A stretch of 64,000 nt of DNA from Dehalococcoidia bacterium (GCA_009379925.1 WHSU01000016.1:1-64000), one strand, 5' to 3'. Shown: positions 44,982-54,318, numbered from the stretch's first letter. The notes: a model not told the origin generated them from the letters alone. Numbers and translations are program-made.

Positions 44982-45413
44982 GTGCGCAAGTTGAACATCT
45001 TCTTCGACGTCGACAACACGTTGATCATGTGGAACGGCAAGCTGCGCAACCACGCGCACGAGGTCTTCGCGGAGCTGCGGGACACCGGCCACACGATCTA
45101 CGTCTGGTCGGGCGTCGGCATCCGGCGCTGGGACATGAAGCGCCACAACCTGGACGAGTTCGTCGAGGACTACTTCATCAAGCCGCTGGAGGACCACCAC
45201 GAGCGGCTGAAGACCTACAACGTCCCCGTCGTCCCGGACTTCGTCATCGACGACCACAAGACGGTCGTGGACGCCTTCGGCGGCTACCACATCCCGGACG
45301 TGGCCGCCCCGGACGACCGCGAGCTGCTCGAGGTGCTGGCACGCATCAACGAGATGGCCACGCTCGGCGACGTGGAGGAGCCGGGCGAGGCGGACGTCGC
45401 GGTCAGTCCCTAG
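44982..45413 (+). CDS. HAD-superfamily hydrolase-like protein
   Basis: The 143-residue protein begins RKLNIFFDVDNTLIMWN, the HAD nucleophile motif (D-x-D-x-T). IYVWSGVGIRRW can be motif II and FVIDDHKTVVDAFGG motif IV. Only a small cap is present, so it may dephosphorylate a protein or sugar. GTG at 44982 is the likely start; AGGAGAG lies about 15 bases before it, so a start slightly upstream remains possible. It follows the hydrolase by 58 bases. Confidence 0.75.
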   Translation: MRKLNIFFDVDNTLIMWNGKLRNHAHEVFAELRDTGHTIYVWSGVGIRRWDMKRHNLDEFVEDYFIKPLEDHHERLKTYNVPVVPDFVIDDHKTVVDAFGGYHIPDVAAPDDRELLEVLARINEMATLGDVEEPGEADVAVSP

Positions 45414-45439
45414 ACGTCCGCCTCGCCTCGCTGGGCCGC

Positions 45440-46528
45440 CTACGGCGAGAGTACGACCGGGATCACGTTCAGCGGCGGCGGGAAGCCCTCGCCGCCGGAC
45501 GCGTCCTCCTCGAAGACCTCGAGGCGGCCGACCTGCTGGATGCTCACCGAGTGGGTGACGCTGAAGGTGAACGGCGCCGGGCCGTCTACCCCGCCTCCCA
45601 TCGTGAAACCGCTGTTCAGCACGTTGCCCTGGCGGTCGTAGAGCGTCCACACCACGTTGGACTCGAAGGTGCGTGAGCACCCCTCGACGGTGAAGCCGCT
45701 GTCCACGCGCGCGCCGGAGAACGGCGTGGTCACGAAGACGAACGCCCCCGTCTCCTGGATGTCGTCCAGTTCGCACGAGGCCTCGAGGTTGGCGGGCACG
45801 AGCGTCCCGTCCTGCAACGTGAAGCGCTTGGTCACGGGCACCGTGGGCACCGCCGCGAAGGGCTGGCCGGGCAGGCGCTCCAGGTAGCGCACCGCCACCT
45901 CGTCGGCGGCGATCGAGACGCGCTCGACGATCACGCGGTCACCGAGGAGCACCGGCGCGGGCATGCTCGTGCCGGCGATCACGTGGAGGTAGACGAAGGT
46001 GCCGCTCCCGCCGGGCTGGTGGGAGAGCGACATCGCGGCGTCCACGTTGCCGTCGCCGTCGAGGTCCCCGTAGCCGCGGGCGGGGCCCGTGGTGAGTTCG
46101 CCCGGCGGCAGCGTGAGGCCGCTGGTGAGTGCGGGCGGCGGCGCCTCGACGTCCACCACCGGCGTCACGGCCGCGCAGCGGACCGCGAACGGCGTTTCGC
46201 CCGGGACCTCAGCCACGAAGGGCGCGTTCACGAAGGCGGGCGCACCGGCGATGTAGGAGTCCCACCCGCCATCGTCAGCCACGGACAACGAGGCAGGGTC
46301 GCAGCCGGCCGCCTTGAGGGTGGTGATGAGTCCCGCGGGCGTGCTCGTCTCGGACGTCACGAGCAGCGCGATGCCACCCGCCAGCGGCACCCGGCCGCTG
46401 AACGAGCCGACGGAGGCGGCCTGCGCCTCGGCTGTCCGCTGGCCGGAGGCCCACGAGGCGACGAGGAGCATCAGAAGGATGCTGCTGACTCCAAATATCA
46501 GAGCGGGGCGGTTGACGCGGGTCCGCAT
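45440..46528 (-). CDS. Secreted protein with a Gmad2-like domain
   Basis: The 362-residue protein has a signal/anchor segment (residues 8-30). After it comes a region ending in YGDLDGDGNVDAAMS, a calcium-binding-type DxDxDG loop like those in FG-GAP or dockerin repeats. The C-terminal 100 residues (from about 265) fit Gmad2, the Ig-like domain first noted in spore-germination proteins: TTPFSGARVDSGFTVEG, FESNVVWTLYDRQG, FTFSVTHSV and LEVFEEDASGG. No sporulation gene is nearby. GGAGG lies 7 bases before the ATG. Convergent with the HAD gene. Confidence 0.75.
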   Translation of the reverse strand: MRTRVNRPALIFGVSSILLMLLVASWASGQRTAEAQAASVGSFSGRVPLAGGIALLVTSETSTPAGLITTLKAAGCDPASLSVADDGGWDSYIAGAPAFVNAPFVAEVPGETPFAVRCAAVTPVVDVEAPPPALTSGLTLPPGELTTGPARGYGDLDGDGNVDAAMSLSHQPGGSGTFVYLHVIAGTSMPAPVLLGDRVIVERVSIAADEVAVRYLERLPGQPFAAVPTVPVTKRFTLQDGTLVPANLEASCELDDIQETGAFVFVTTPFSGARVDSGFTVEGCSRTFESNVVWTLYDRQGNVLNSGFTMGGGVDGPAPFTFSVTHSVSIQQVGRLEVFEEDASGGEGFPPPLNVIPVVLSP

Positions 46529-46656
46529 CGGTAGGCCTCCATCATGCGGGAGCACGAAGTGCCGAAGAGCATAGCGTGGAGAAGGCGAGCACGCCCCTCG
46601 GTCACGTCCCCTATGAGGCAAAAGGACCTGCGCTCGCGGACCCGGGAGGCCGAAGG

Positions 46657-47463
46657 TTACGCGATGCGAGGGCCGGAGGGGCCGCGTCCCCCTCGCTGCA
46701 CTGACTCCAGGTAGTCCTGGAGCAGCCGCGCGATCCGCCCTCGCTCCAGCATCGCGGCGGCGGGGACCGGCGTGCCGTTCGAGGAGCGGTCGCCGCGCTC
46801 AGAGAACTGCGACAGCACCAGGCGCACGCGGCCGTCCTGTTCGAGCCGTAGCAAAGGCTCGACGATCGTCCACGTGGAGACGCCCTCGTGGCGGGCGGCG
46901 TCGACGGCGACGTAGAGCCCCCAGTCGATAGCGCGCTCACGGATGTCGTAGTGCGAGAACAGCCGGTAGTCGACGTCCCAGCGCCCGGCGTCCTGAAAGC
47001 ACGCCGGGGACCAGTCGATAGGGAGTGGACGGTCCGAGGCGCCCAGCGGGTCAAGGGCGACGAGCCAGATCGAGAGCGCGAGCGCCAGCGGCGTCTGGCG
47101 GTAGTGCCCACCGCCTCGGGCGGTCCACGACAGCGCATACGTGTCGCTCATCGCCGCGGTCACTCGCTCGTCGATGTGCAGGCCGGCCGCCAGCAGCGTG
47201 CGTGTGACGAGGAGGTGGGCGATGAAGCGCGCGTCCTCCTCGGAAGCGGCATGCTCGCCGGTGAGGAGCGTCAGTCCCGCCGGCTGGTCCGGTGCGAAGA
47301 CGCCGAACGTGCCTCGGACGCCGCAGTCGTAGCCGGGCGCGCCCGGGCGTCCCTGCACCGCGAGCAACAGGTCCAGGTCCGCCGGGTCATCGACGGTGCC
47401 ATGGTCACGTGCCTGCGGCCACAGCCGCATCGCGATGTCGAGGATGGCGCTGTTGGTGGACAC
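46657..47463 (-). CDS. Hypothetical protein, 268 residues
   Basis: The protein has no signal peptide or membrane segment. Segments such as MRLWPQARDHGTVDDPADLDLL, FIAHLLVTRTLLAAGL and LALALSIWLVALDPLG look folded and helical; the last third is charged. I recognise no family. The GTG at 47463 is the first start after a stretch with no protein character, but an ATG 11 codons inside is possible. It is divergent from the DUF192 gene with 84 bases between. Confidence 0.55.
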   Translation of the reverse strand: MSTNSAILDIAMRLWPQARDHGTVDDPADLDLLLAVQGRPGAPGYDCGVRGTFGVFAPDQPAGLTLLTGEHAASEEDARFIAHLLVTRTLLAAGLHIDERVTAAMSDTYALSWTARGGGHYRQTPLALALSIWLVALDPLGASDRPLPIDWSPACFQDAGRWDVDYRLFSHYDIRERAIDWGLYVAVDAARHEGVSTWTIVEPLLRLEQDGRVRLVLSQFSERGDRSSNGTPVPAAAMLERGRIARLLQDYLESVQRGGRGPSGPRIA

Positions 47464-47535
47464 GTGCGAAGCGTCGCAGCGGCTCGGGAGACTGTCAACG
47501 CAGCGCCCGGCACGGACGGACAGCGCCGCCGACAG

Positions 47536-47541
47536 TAGGAT
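47536..47541 (+). promoter_or_regulatory. TAGGAT -10 box, 6 bases before the start codon
   Basis: TAGGAT ends 6 bases before the GTG at 47548, with no ribosome site. It fits the leaderless set. Confidence 0.45.
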
Positions 47542-47547
47542 GGTGGC

Positions 47548-48168
47548 GTGCGACGGGATCCGCGACCTATTCTTCTCATGGCCGGCGCTGCCGCGCTGTT
47601 CGCGGCCCTCGCCTGCGTCGACGGGACGGAACCCGTCGAGACACCAACGGTGCTCGCTACGGTGCCCGCCGAGGTCCGGACACCGACGGCGACGCCCGAG
47701 TCCTCGGACACACCCGCGACGCCGACGCCCACACCGGACGACGTGGTCGCGTCCACCTTCGACATCCCTCGTGAGGAGCTGCCGGTCATCGAGTTCATCC
47801 GGCTCGATGGCGGCGTCGTCCGGCTGCCGGTGGAGGTACCCCCGCGCGAGGAGTACCCCGTCGGTCTGTCCGGCCGCTACGCGCTGGAGGAACGGGGGAT
47901 GCTGTTCTACTACCCGGAGGGCCGAGGCGCGGGCGGCTTCTGGATGAAGGACACGCACATCGACCTGTCGATCGCGTTCGTCGACGCGGCGGGCGAGATC
48001 CTCGAGATCCTCGAGATGGAGGCGGAGTCGTTGGACGTCCGGAGCCCGGGCGAGACGTACCAGGCGGTCATCGAGGCGCCGGCCGGCTGGTACGAAGAGC
48101 ACGGCATCCGCGCGGGCGACGAGATCCGGTTCGACTTCGAGATCCCGGAGCACCTGGCGGGCAACTGA
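47548..48168 (+). CDS. DUF192-family lipoprotein
   Basis: The 206-residue protein starts with a basic n-region, a hydrophobic segment and a lipobox ending at Cys23 (LFAALAC), so it should be a lipoprotein. A Thr/Pro-rich linker (about 35-65) leads to a DUF192 domain (about 80-200): YPVGLSGRYALEERGMLFYY, GFWMKDTHIDLSIAFVD and APAGWYEEHGIRAGDEI. DUF192 proteins are small exported proteins of unclear role. The GTG start follows TAGGAT. Confidence 0.82.
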   Translation: MRRDPRPILLMAGAAALFAALACVDGTEPVETPTVLATVPAEVRTPTATPESSDTPATPTPTPDDVVASTFDIPREELPVIEFIRLDGGVVRLPVEVPPREEYPVGLSGRYALEERGMLFYYPEGRGAGGFWMKDTHIDLSIAFVDAAGEILEILEMEAESLDVRSPGETYQAVIEAPAGWYEEHGIRAGDEIRFDFEIPEHLAGN

Positions 48169-48225
48169 GGCGGGCACGGGGCGCCTCGGACGCCACGGTC
48201 GCGGCGACGATGGCAGGGGTGTGCG

Positions 48226-48231
48226 TATACT
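48226..48231 (+). promoter_or_regulatory. TATACT -10 box candidate
   Basis: TATACT lies 37 bases before the ATG at 48269, in an otherwise G+C-rich gap. No -35 is evident. The gene has a strong ribosome site, so this would be a leadered promoter. Confidence 0.4.
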
Positions 48232-48268
48232 CGGGCCGCGAAGTGCGCTGAGAGTGGGAGGGGGTGCT

Positions 48269-48940
48269 ATGCCCGACCTGAACTTCGAGCAGGATGGTGT
48301 GAACGTCGCAGGGTACCTGTCGCAACCGGAGGACGCGCCCAAAGGCGGCATCGTCGTGATCCAGGAGTGGTGGGGGCTGACGCCGGACATCAAGGAGATC
48401 GCGGACCGCTATGCCCTGGAGGGCTACCTGGCGTTCGCGCCGGACCTCTACCACGGCGAACGCGCCACCGAGCCGGACGAGGCGCGCAAGCTGGCGATGG
48501 CCATGGAGCGCGAGGTCGCGGCGCGCGAAATCGACGCGGCGATCGCCTGGCTGAAGCAGGAGCACGGCGTGTCGAAGGCGGGCGTCGTCGGCTACTGCAT
48601 GGGCGGCGGCCTGACGCTGGCGACGGCGATTCGACCATCCTCGAACGTGGACGCCGTCCACGTCTACTACGGCGGCGGCATGCCGTCCGCCGAGCAGATC
48701 GCCACGATCAAGGTGCCGGTGCTGGGCTCGTACGGCGGCGCCGACCAGGGTATCCCGAAGGAGCAGGTGGACATGCTGCGCGCCACCCTCCAGGCGTCGG
48801 GCGTGCCCAACGACATCACGCTGTACGACGGCGCCGAGCACTCGTTCTTCAACGACACACGGCCCGCGTACCACGAGGAGGCGGCGCAGGAGTCGTGGAT
48901 GAAGTCCATCGCCTGGTTCGACCAGCACGTGTCCGCATAG
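48269..48940 (+). CDS. Dienelactone hydrolase family protein
   Basis: The 223-residue enzyme has the Cys nucleophile of dienelactone hydrolases in VGYCMGGGLTLA, an acid in SYGGADQGIP and His in GAEHSFFND. The N-terminal Glu of the family lies in IVVIQEWWGL. It would open lactone rings in aromatic degradation or act as a carboxylesterase. GGGAGGGGGT precedes the ATG. No other ring-degradation genes are adjacent. Confidence 0.87.
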   Translation: MPDLNFEQDGVNVAGYLSQPEDAPKGGIVVIQEWWGLTPDIKEIADRYALEGYLAFAPDLYHGERATEPDEARKLAMAMEREVAAREIDAAIAWLKQEHGVSKAGVVGYCMGGGLTLATAIRPSSNVDAVHVYYGGGMPSAEQIATIKVPVLGSYGGADQGIPKEQVDMLRATLQASGVPNDITLYDGAEHSFFNDTRPAYHEEAAQESWMKSIAWFDQHVSA

Positions 48941-48958
48941 CGGACCCGTGACGCCGGG

Positions 48959-49489
48959 CTAGTACCACTCCCGCTCGATGACCTGCGAGGCGTGGCGGGC
49001 GAGCGTCACCACCAGGCGCTCGTCCGCATCGTCGAAGGGCTCGCCGTCCTGCCGGTCGGTCACGTAGAGCGACCCGCGCACTACGCCGTGCGCCCACAGG
49101 GCGACTCCGAGCATGCGCTGCATCTCCGGATGGTGAGGCGGGAACCCGAACGACTTCGCGTGCTCCTGCACGTCCTCGTACCGCACGGGGCGGCCGTCTT
49201 CGCGCAGCGAGCCCAGCGGCCCGTGGCCCTGCGGCGGCACCTTCAGGCGCCGGAGCCGATCCGCCTCGATGCCCGAGACGACGAAGCCCTGGGTGCGGTC
49301 GTGTTCGTCGGTGACGGCCAGCGCGCCGTACTTCGCGGTGGTCAACTCGCGCGCGAGATCCACGACCACCTGGAGCGCCTCCTCCGGCTTTCGCCGCCGG
49401 GGCAGGGTCTCCAGCGACCGGGCGAGCGCGCGCAGGGCACGGGCCTCAGCGTCACGGCGAAGGACGGCATCGAGTAGCGAACGCCGCAT
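48959..49489 (-). CDS. GAF-domain protein
   Basis: This 176-residue protein has an N-terminal helix followed by one GAF domain (about residues 25-170): TLPRRRKPEEALQVVVDLA, GALAVTDEHDRTQGFVVSG, GPLGSLREDG and GSLYVTDRQDGEPFDDADE. There is no output domain, so it may sense a ligand for a partner kinase or be a remnant of one. Convergent with the dienelactone hydrolase (18-base gap). Confidence 0.75.
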   Translation of the reverse strand: MRRSLLDAVLRRDAEARALRALARSLETLPRRRKPEEALQVVVDLARELTTAKYGALAVTDEHDRTQGFVVSGIEADRLRRLKVPPQGHGPLGSLREDGRPVRYEDVQEHAKSFGFPPHHPEMQRMLGVALWAHGVVRGSLYVTDRQDGEPFDDADERLVVTLARHASQVIEREWY

Positions 49490-49557
49490 TCTTCGAAGCG
49501 TAGTACCCACCCGCAATCCACGTCGAGGCGCGCCCTCGAGGTGCGCAACGGGGTACT

Positions 49558-50916
49558 TCAGTCGAAAGAGGGCATGTCCGGGTGCCGCGTCACCCGCTCC
49601 ACGCGCGGCGGGGCCGCCTCGGGCGCGACCGCCGTCGAGTCCGGTGCGTCGGGCGCCGTCCCGGGGACGCGCTCCTGTAGCGGCGGCCGGACGAAACCCG
49701 GACCGTGCCCGTTCTTCTTCACGAGCGGGTCCAGCACGCGTTGCCGCGGCGTGCGCGCCGGCAACTCCTGCCCGCCCGCCGCCGATCCGGCCGCGACGGC
49801 GACTCGGTTCGGCCGGCGTTCGATGTCGGGCGCGACGTCGAGAGGGGGCGGTGGCTCGTTGGCGGGACGGGGCGTCCCGAAGAAGCGCAGCGTGCCCGGT
49901 CGCACCGCGATCTCGACGCCGGTGCCGATGGGCGGCGGGACCAGGTCCCACTCCCAGCGCGCCTCGACCGTGCGCTCGCCCAGGTCGACCTCGAGCACGG
50001 CCGCCGGGCCCTCCGGCCGGGTCCGCCGCACGAAGCCGCGCACGCCACATCCCAGGCCGGCCCCAGCCGGCACCGCCAGCACGGTCGAGGGGTGCGCCAT
50101 CACCGTCGCGCCACCCGCGAAGTCCGCCGCGGCGGGCAACGCGATGCCTCCGGCGCCGCGCTCGATGACGTGCCCGTCCTCGACCGGTCCGTCCGCGAGC
50201 ACCTGGTACCCGGTCAACCGGGCGGCCTCCGCCGTCACGGGCTGCGCAAGGACATCCGCCAGCGGGCCGGCCTGCAGCACGCGTCCGTGCGCCATCACCA
50301 CGAGCATGTCCGCCAGCGCCACGGCATCCGCGAGGCTGCGGGTCGCGACCAGCGTCGTCACGTGGACGCGGGCCAGCAGGGCAGCCAGCCGGCCACGCAT
50401 GGGGCCACGCTGTGCCTCCTCGAGACCGCTCAGCGGTTCCTCCAGCAGCAGGGCCTCCGGTTCCGGCGCCAGCGCACGCGCGAGGGCGAGGCGCAGCCGC
50501 TCGTCGGCCGCCAGTTCATCGATGCGCGCGCCGCCGCGGTCCGCCAGGTCCACCACGTCCAGGAGTTCGGCGATGCGCGCTTCGCGGCCGGCCTTCGGCC
50601 ACCCGCCCATGCGCAGGCCGAACCCGACGTTGTCCCACGCGTCACGGTCGCCGAAGAGCGCGGGGTCGCCCCCGACGAGGCCGATCCGACGGCGATGCGG
50701 CGGCAGCCCAAGCACGGACACGCCGCCCAGCAGCACGTCGCCCCGGCCCGGCATCTCCAGTCCGCAGATCGCACGCAGGAGGCCGGCGGCGGCCGTGTCC
50801 TCCGCCAGCAGGAGCGCGGCGACCTGTCCGTCGCCAAGCGCGAAGGCGACGTCGTGCAGTAGCGCGCCGTCCGGCCGTGGCAGGGTCGCGAGCGAACGGA
50901 CCTCGAGTGTCGCCAC
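49558..50916 (-). CDS. ABC ATPase-like protein lacking catalytic motifs
   Basis: The 452-residue protein follows the layout of CysA/PotA-type ABC ATPases, including a TOBE-like C-terminal domain (about 225-350). Every catalytic motif is altered. Walker A is LAEDTAAAG (38-46) without GKS/T, the signature LSGGQ is LAADE (135-139), Walker B LLLEEPLSGLE has Glu for the final Asp, and the H-loop His is Arg193 in ATRSL. The fold-specific landmarks (PHRRRIGLVGG, PLSGLEE) remain. A Pro-rich tail follows. It partners the permease at 50941, whose stop lies 24 bases upstream. It probably cannot hydrolyse ATP. Confidence 0.78.
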   Translation of the reverse strand: MATLEVRSLATLPRPDGALLHDVAFALGDGQVAALLLAEDTAAAGLLRAICGLEMPGRGDVLLGGVSVLGLPPHRRRIGLVGGDPALFGDRDAWDNVGFGLRMGGWPKAGREARIAELLDVVDLADRGGARIDELAADERLRLALARALAPEPEALLLEEPLSGLEEAQRGPMRGRLAALLARVHVTTLVATRSLADAVALADMLVVMAHGRVLQAGPLADVLAQPVTAEAARLTGYQVLADGPVEDGHVIERGAGGIALPAAADFAGGATVMAHPSTVLAVPAGAGLGCGVRGFVRRTRPEGPAAVLEVDLGERTVEARWEWDLVPPPIGTGVEIAVRPGTLRFFGTPRPANEPPPPLDVAPDIERRPNRVAVAAGSAAGGQELPARTPRQRVLDPLVKKNGHGPGFVRPPLQERVPGTAPDAPDSTAVAPEAAPPRVERVTRHPDMPSFD

Positions 50917-50940
50917 CGGAGTTCCCTCTCCGGACGCCGG

Positions 50941-52605
50941 CTAGAACTCGCCGGCGTCCCGGCCGGCATCCATGCCGGCCACTGACTCGACGGCCACGAC
51001 CGCCGCCGTGACCAATCCCGCGAGCAGCGCCGCCAGCGCGATCGCCGGCCCCGCTTCGCCCGCGCCAGCCGGGCCGAGCGCTTGCAGGACCACGATAGGC
51101 GCCGTGGACGCGTCGGGGTCCGCGAGCAGCGCGGTGGCGCCCGTCTCGCCCAGCGAAACCACGGCGGCGAAGACGGCGCCCACCATCATCGCACGTCCGA
51201 GCGCGCGTAGTTCGGCGTGCTGCCAGGCTTGCCCGGGCGACGCTCCGAGCGTGCGCGGCGCCTCCGCGAGGCCCCGTGAGGCGGCGAGCCGCGCCGCCAG
51301 CAATGGCCGCACGACGAACGGATACGCGATGACGGCGTGGGCAAGCAGGACGAGCCAGGCGCCGCTCTGATCGAAGCCGGCGCGGTAGGTGAGCGCCAGC
51401 AGGACGGCCGGCGCCGCGGCCGGCAACAGCAGCAGACCGGCCGACCAGCGACGCGCACGCCCCTGCCACCGGGCGACGGCGAACACGGCCGCCGCACCCG
51501 CGACGAGCGCAGCGGCCGAGCCGCCCAGTGCGTAGGCCAGGCTGCGAAGCAGCGCGTCACCCGCCGCGATGCCCCCCGCGCCCTCGTCGGACAGCGCGCG
51601 GAAGTTGGCGGCCGAGAGCCCGTCGCGGCCCTCGGTGAGCGCCGCCACGAGCAGCGCGCCCAACGGCACCACCACCAGCGCCGCCGCGGCGCAGACGACG
51701 GCCCACAGCAGCGGGTCCGCCCCGCGGCCGCCCTCGGGCGCCCGCGCCGGAAGCGCCGCCGGCGTCGAGGGCCAGCGGGAGACGGCGTAGACACCGAGCG
51801 CGAGGAGCGTGAGCGGCAATTGGAGCAGGGCGAGCGCCCCCACGTCCGCGGAGACGCCCTCCGCACCCACGAGGCGGAACGCCGCCACCTCCAGCGTATC
51901 GACCTCGGCCTGGCCGCCGCCCAGCAACAGGGCGGTGCCGAACGATGTCAGCGCGAGCGTGAACGCCAGCGCCGCGGCAGCGGCGAGCGAGGGGCCGAGT
52001 GCCGGCAGGGTCACCTCGATGAACGCCCGCCATCGAGGCGCGCCGAGCAGACGCGCGGTCTCCGCGGCGCGCCCGTCCAGGCGCGCCCACGCGACCGAGA
52101 CCAGCGCGGCGACCGCACCCAGCCCCATCCAGCCGTGCGCCAGGACGGCGCCCCAGGCGGTCGCGGCCAGGTCGACCCCGAGCAGTTCCCGGAACGCGGC
52201 CCCCACCGCCACCGGCGGCAGCAGGAACGGCAACACCATCAGCCCTCGGAAGGCGCGATGGCCGGGGAAGCGCGCGCGGGCCAGCGCCCAGGCCACGGGG
52301 AGACCGAGGCCGGCCGCGAGCGCGGTGGCCACGAAGGCCTGCGCCGCGGAGAAGACCAGCCGGTCGCGATAGCCCTCGGTGGTCAGGACGTCACCGAACG
52401 CGGCCAGCGACAGCGACCCCTCGGGCGTGAGCACCTGCCAGAGGAGGGCGAGCAGCGGCCACAGCAGGCCGGGGACCAGCAACACCAGCGCAAGCAGCGC
52501 CCATCGTCCGGGACGTGGACGAAGGGTATGCGCCTGCCCCGGAGGCGCGAAGGCACGCCGGAGGGTGGCGCGTGGGGAGAGGACGCGCTCGTTCACGCGC
52601 CGCAT
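50941..52605 (-). CDS. ThiP-like double ABC permease
   Basis: The 554-residue membrane protein has about twelve helices in two homologous halves, as in ThiP and FbpB. Each half has an EAA-type coupling loop: AETARLLGAPRWRAFIEVTLPALG in the first and RGLAEAPRTLGASPGQAWQHAEL in the second. Such permeases import thiamine or iron with a periplasmic binding protein. None is encoded here, and the partner ATPase is degenerate. The substrate is therefore unclear. Confidence 0.82.
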   Translation of the reverse strand: MRRVNERVLSPRATLRRAFAPPGQAHTLRPRPGRWALLALVLLVPGLLWPLLALLWQVLTPEGSLSLAAFGDVLTTEGYRDRLVFSAAQAFVATALAAGLGLPVAWALARARFPGHRAFRGLMVLPFLLPPVAVGAAFRELLGVDLAATAWGAVLAHGWMGLGAVAALVSVAWARLDGRAAETARLLGAPRWRAFIEVTLPALGPSLAAAAALAFTLALTSFGTALLLGGGQAEVDTLEVAAFRLVGAEGVSADVGALALLQLPLTLLALGVYAVSRWPSTPAALPARAPEGGRGADPLLWAVVCAAAALVVVPLGALLVAALTEGRDGLSAANFRALSDEGAGGIAAGDALLRSLAYALGGSAAALVAGAAAVFAVARWQGRARRWSAGLLLLPAAAPAVLLALTYRAGFDQSGAWLVLLAHAVIAYPFVVRPLLAARLAASRGLAEAPRTLGASPGQAWQHAELRALGRAMMVGAVFAAVVSLGETGATALLADPDASTAPIVVLQALGPAGAGEAGPAIALAALLAGLVTAAVVAVESVAGMDAGRDAGEF

Positions 52606-52677
52606 GGTGCTACCCAGCGCGGGCGGCGTCCAGCCGCCACCTGTCGATGGGTGCCCGGCGGGCCTCGGCGGCCCCGG

Positions 52678-54198
52678 TCAGTCGAGGTGGCGGAAACTCG
52701 GGACGAAGAAGAAGAGGTAGACGGTCAACGTGATCAGCCCCACCGCGGTGCCGCCAATGGCGAGCTGCGGGCCGATGACGTTCGCGAGCAGCGCCACCAG
52801 GAAGGTACCGAACTGCACGAGGCTCATCTCCATCATGTAGATGCTCAACACGCGGCCTCGGTACTCGTCCGCCGTGTACGTCTGCACCAACACCTGGCTC
52901 AGCGACATGCGCCCGGCCTGGCCGAGGCCGACCGCCGACATAATGACGGCGGTCACCCAGAACACCTCGGACCAGGCGAACAGCACGAGCGAGCACCCGA
53001 GGCCAAAGGCGGAGCAGAGCAGGAGCAGACCGCGGCGCTTGTTGGGTAACGAGGCGATCACCAGCGAACCGACGAGCGAGCCAATGCCCTGGATGCTCAT
53101 CAGCAGTCCCAGGCCGCCCGGCCCCGCGTCCAGCACCTCCCGGGCGAAACCGGGCAGGAGCATGAAGTACGGCATGGACCCCATCACCACCAGCACATTG
53201 ACGATGAGGAGCATGCGGATGGTGGGCGTGTGCCGGATGTAGGACAGGCCGTCCTTCAGTTCGGAGAACACGGCGCTGTACGGCGTCGACACCGTCTCGC
53301 GGCGGTGCTCGTTCTTCACCTTGAACAGCGTGAGCATCGAGGACAGGTAGAGCCCCGTCATCATGAAGTAGACCCACTCGGCGCCCTCGGTACCGAATCC
53401 GGGGCCGAGCGCGGCCACGATAAAGCCGGCGAAGGTCGGCATCATGAGGCGGGCGACGTTCATGCCGGCGTTGTTCAGCGCCAGCGCGTTCATCAGCCGG
53501 TCGAACCCGACCACCTCGTTCGTTAGCGCCTGTCGCGCCGGCATCATCAGCGAGTTGGAGGCGCCCTGCACCACAGCCGATACCAGCAGGTGCTCCACTC
53601 GCAGGTCGCCCATGAAGAGCAGTACCCCAATGGCGCCGGCGTTCAGCGAGCCGACGACCTGCATCGACTGGATGACGTGTTTCTTCTGCTTCACCCGGTC
53701 CGCCACCACGCCGCCGACCAGCGAGAACAGCAGGCCCGGGATGGCATTCGCCAGCGACATCGCGCCGAGCATCGTGTACGAGCCGGTCAACTCGAAGACC
53801 AGGTAGCCGCGGATGAACATCTGGCTGTTCATGGACGCGAAGTGCGCGAACAGGGACAGGAAGTACCAGCGGTAGTTGGGGTCGGCCAGCGAGGTGAACG
53901 TGCGGATCGAGAACCGGGCGCGCTGCCTCGGCGGGCGGCCGCCCCGCGCGACGCCCGGAGCGGCGATGCCGGGCGGGGCTGGCGGCGGCTCGGTAGCCTC
54001 GGCCGCTGGGGCGGCGTGGCCGTTGCGTCCGTTCGTGCTCGCGGGTGGGCGCGCGCCTACGCCGGAGAGGGCGTCCGAGTCGACATCGGGAGCAGAGTCA
54101 GCCGCTCCCGGCGCATCAGGCTGCGAGGGGGCAAGGTCGGCTCGCCTGTCCGCCGCTCGTCCGGTGCGGTCGGGTGGCGCCGGTTCGGTTGTGGTCAC
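52678..54198 (-). CDS. MFS transporter (enterobactin-exporter-like)
   Basis: The protein, 506 residues from the GTG at 54198, has a Pro/Ala-rich N-terminal region of about 90 residues, then twelve membrane helices. GGVVADRVKQKKHV is the loop 2-3 motif, and SLMMPARQALTNEVVG resembles EntS-like exporters. The substrate is unknown. The GTG follows GGAGAG; an ATG 20 codons upstream lacks a ribosome site. It is 72 bases upstream of the permease on the same strand. Confidence 0.8.
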   Translation of the reverse strand: MTTTEPAPPDRTGRAADRRADLAPSQPDAPGAADSAPDVDSDALSGVGARPPASTNGRNGHAAPAAEATEPPPAPPGIAAPGVARGGRPPRQRARFSIRTFTSLADPNYRWYFLSLFAHFASMNSQMFIRGYLVFELTGSYTMLGAMSLANAIPGLLFSLVGGVVADRVKQKKHVIQSMQVVGSLNAGAIGVLLFMGDLRVEHLLVSAVVQGASNSLMMPARQALTNEVVGFDRLMNALALNNAGMNVARLMMPTFAGFIVAALGPGFGTEGAEWVYFMMTGLYLSSMLTLFKVKNEHRRETVSTPYSAVFSELKDGLSYIRHTPTIRMLLIVNVLVVMGSMPYFMLLPGFAREVLDAGPGGLGLLMSIQGIGSLVGSLVIASLPNKRRGLLLLCSAFGLGCSLVLFAWSEVFWVTAVIMSAVGLGQAGRMSLSQVLVQTYTADEYRGRVLSIYMMEMSLVQFGTFLVALLANVIGPQLAIGGTAVGLITLTVYLFFFVPSFRHLD

Positions 54199-54318
54199 AA
54201 CTCTCCGTACGCGATCACCGTAGGCTCCGCGAACCTCACGTCCACGGGAAGGTGACATACGCTAGCACCGCCAGTCATCGGCGGCCAGTGGCGCCAACCC
54301 TCGGCCGGTGGGACGGCG

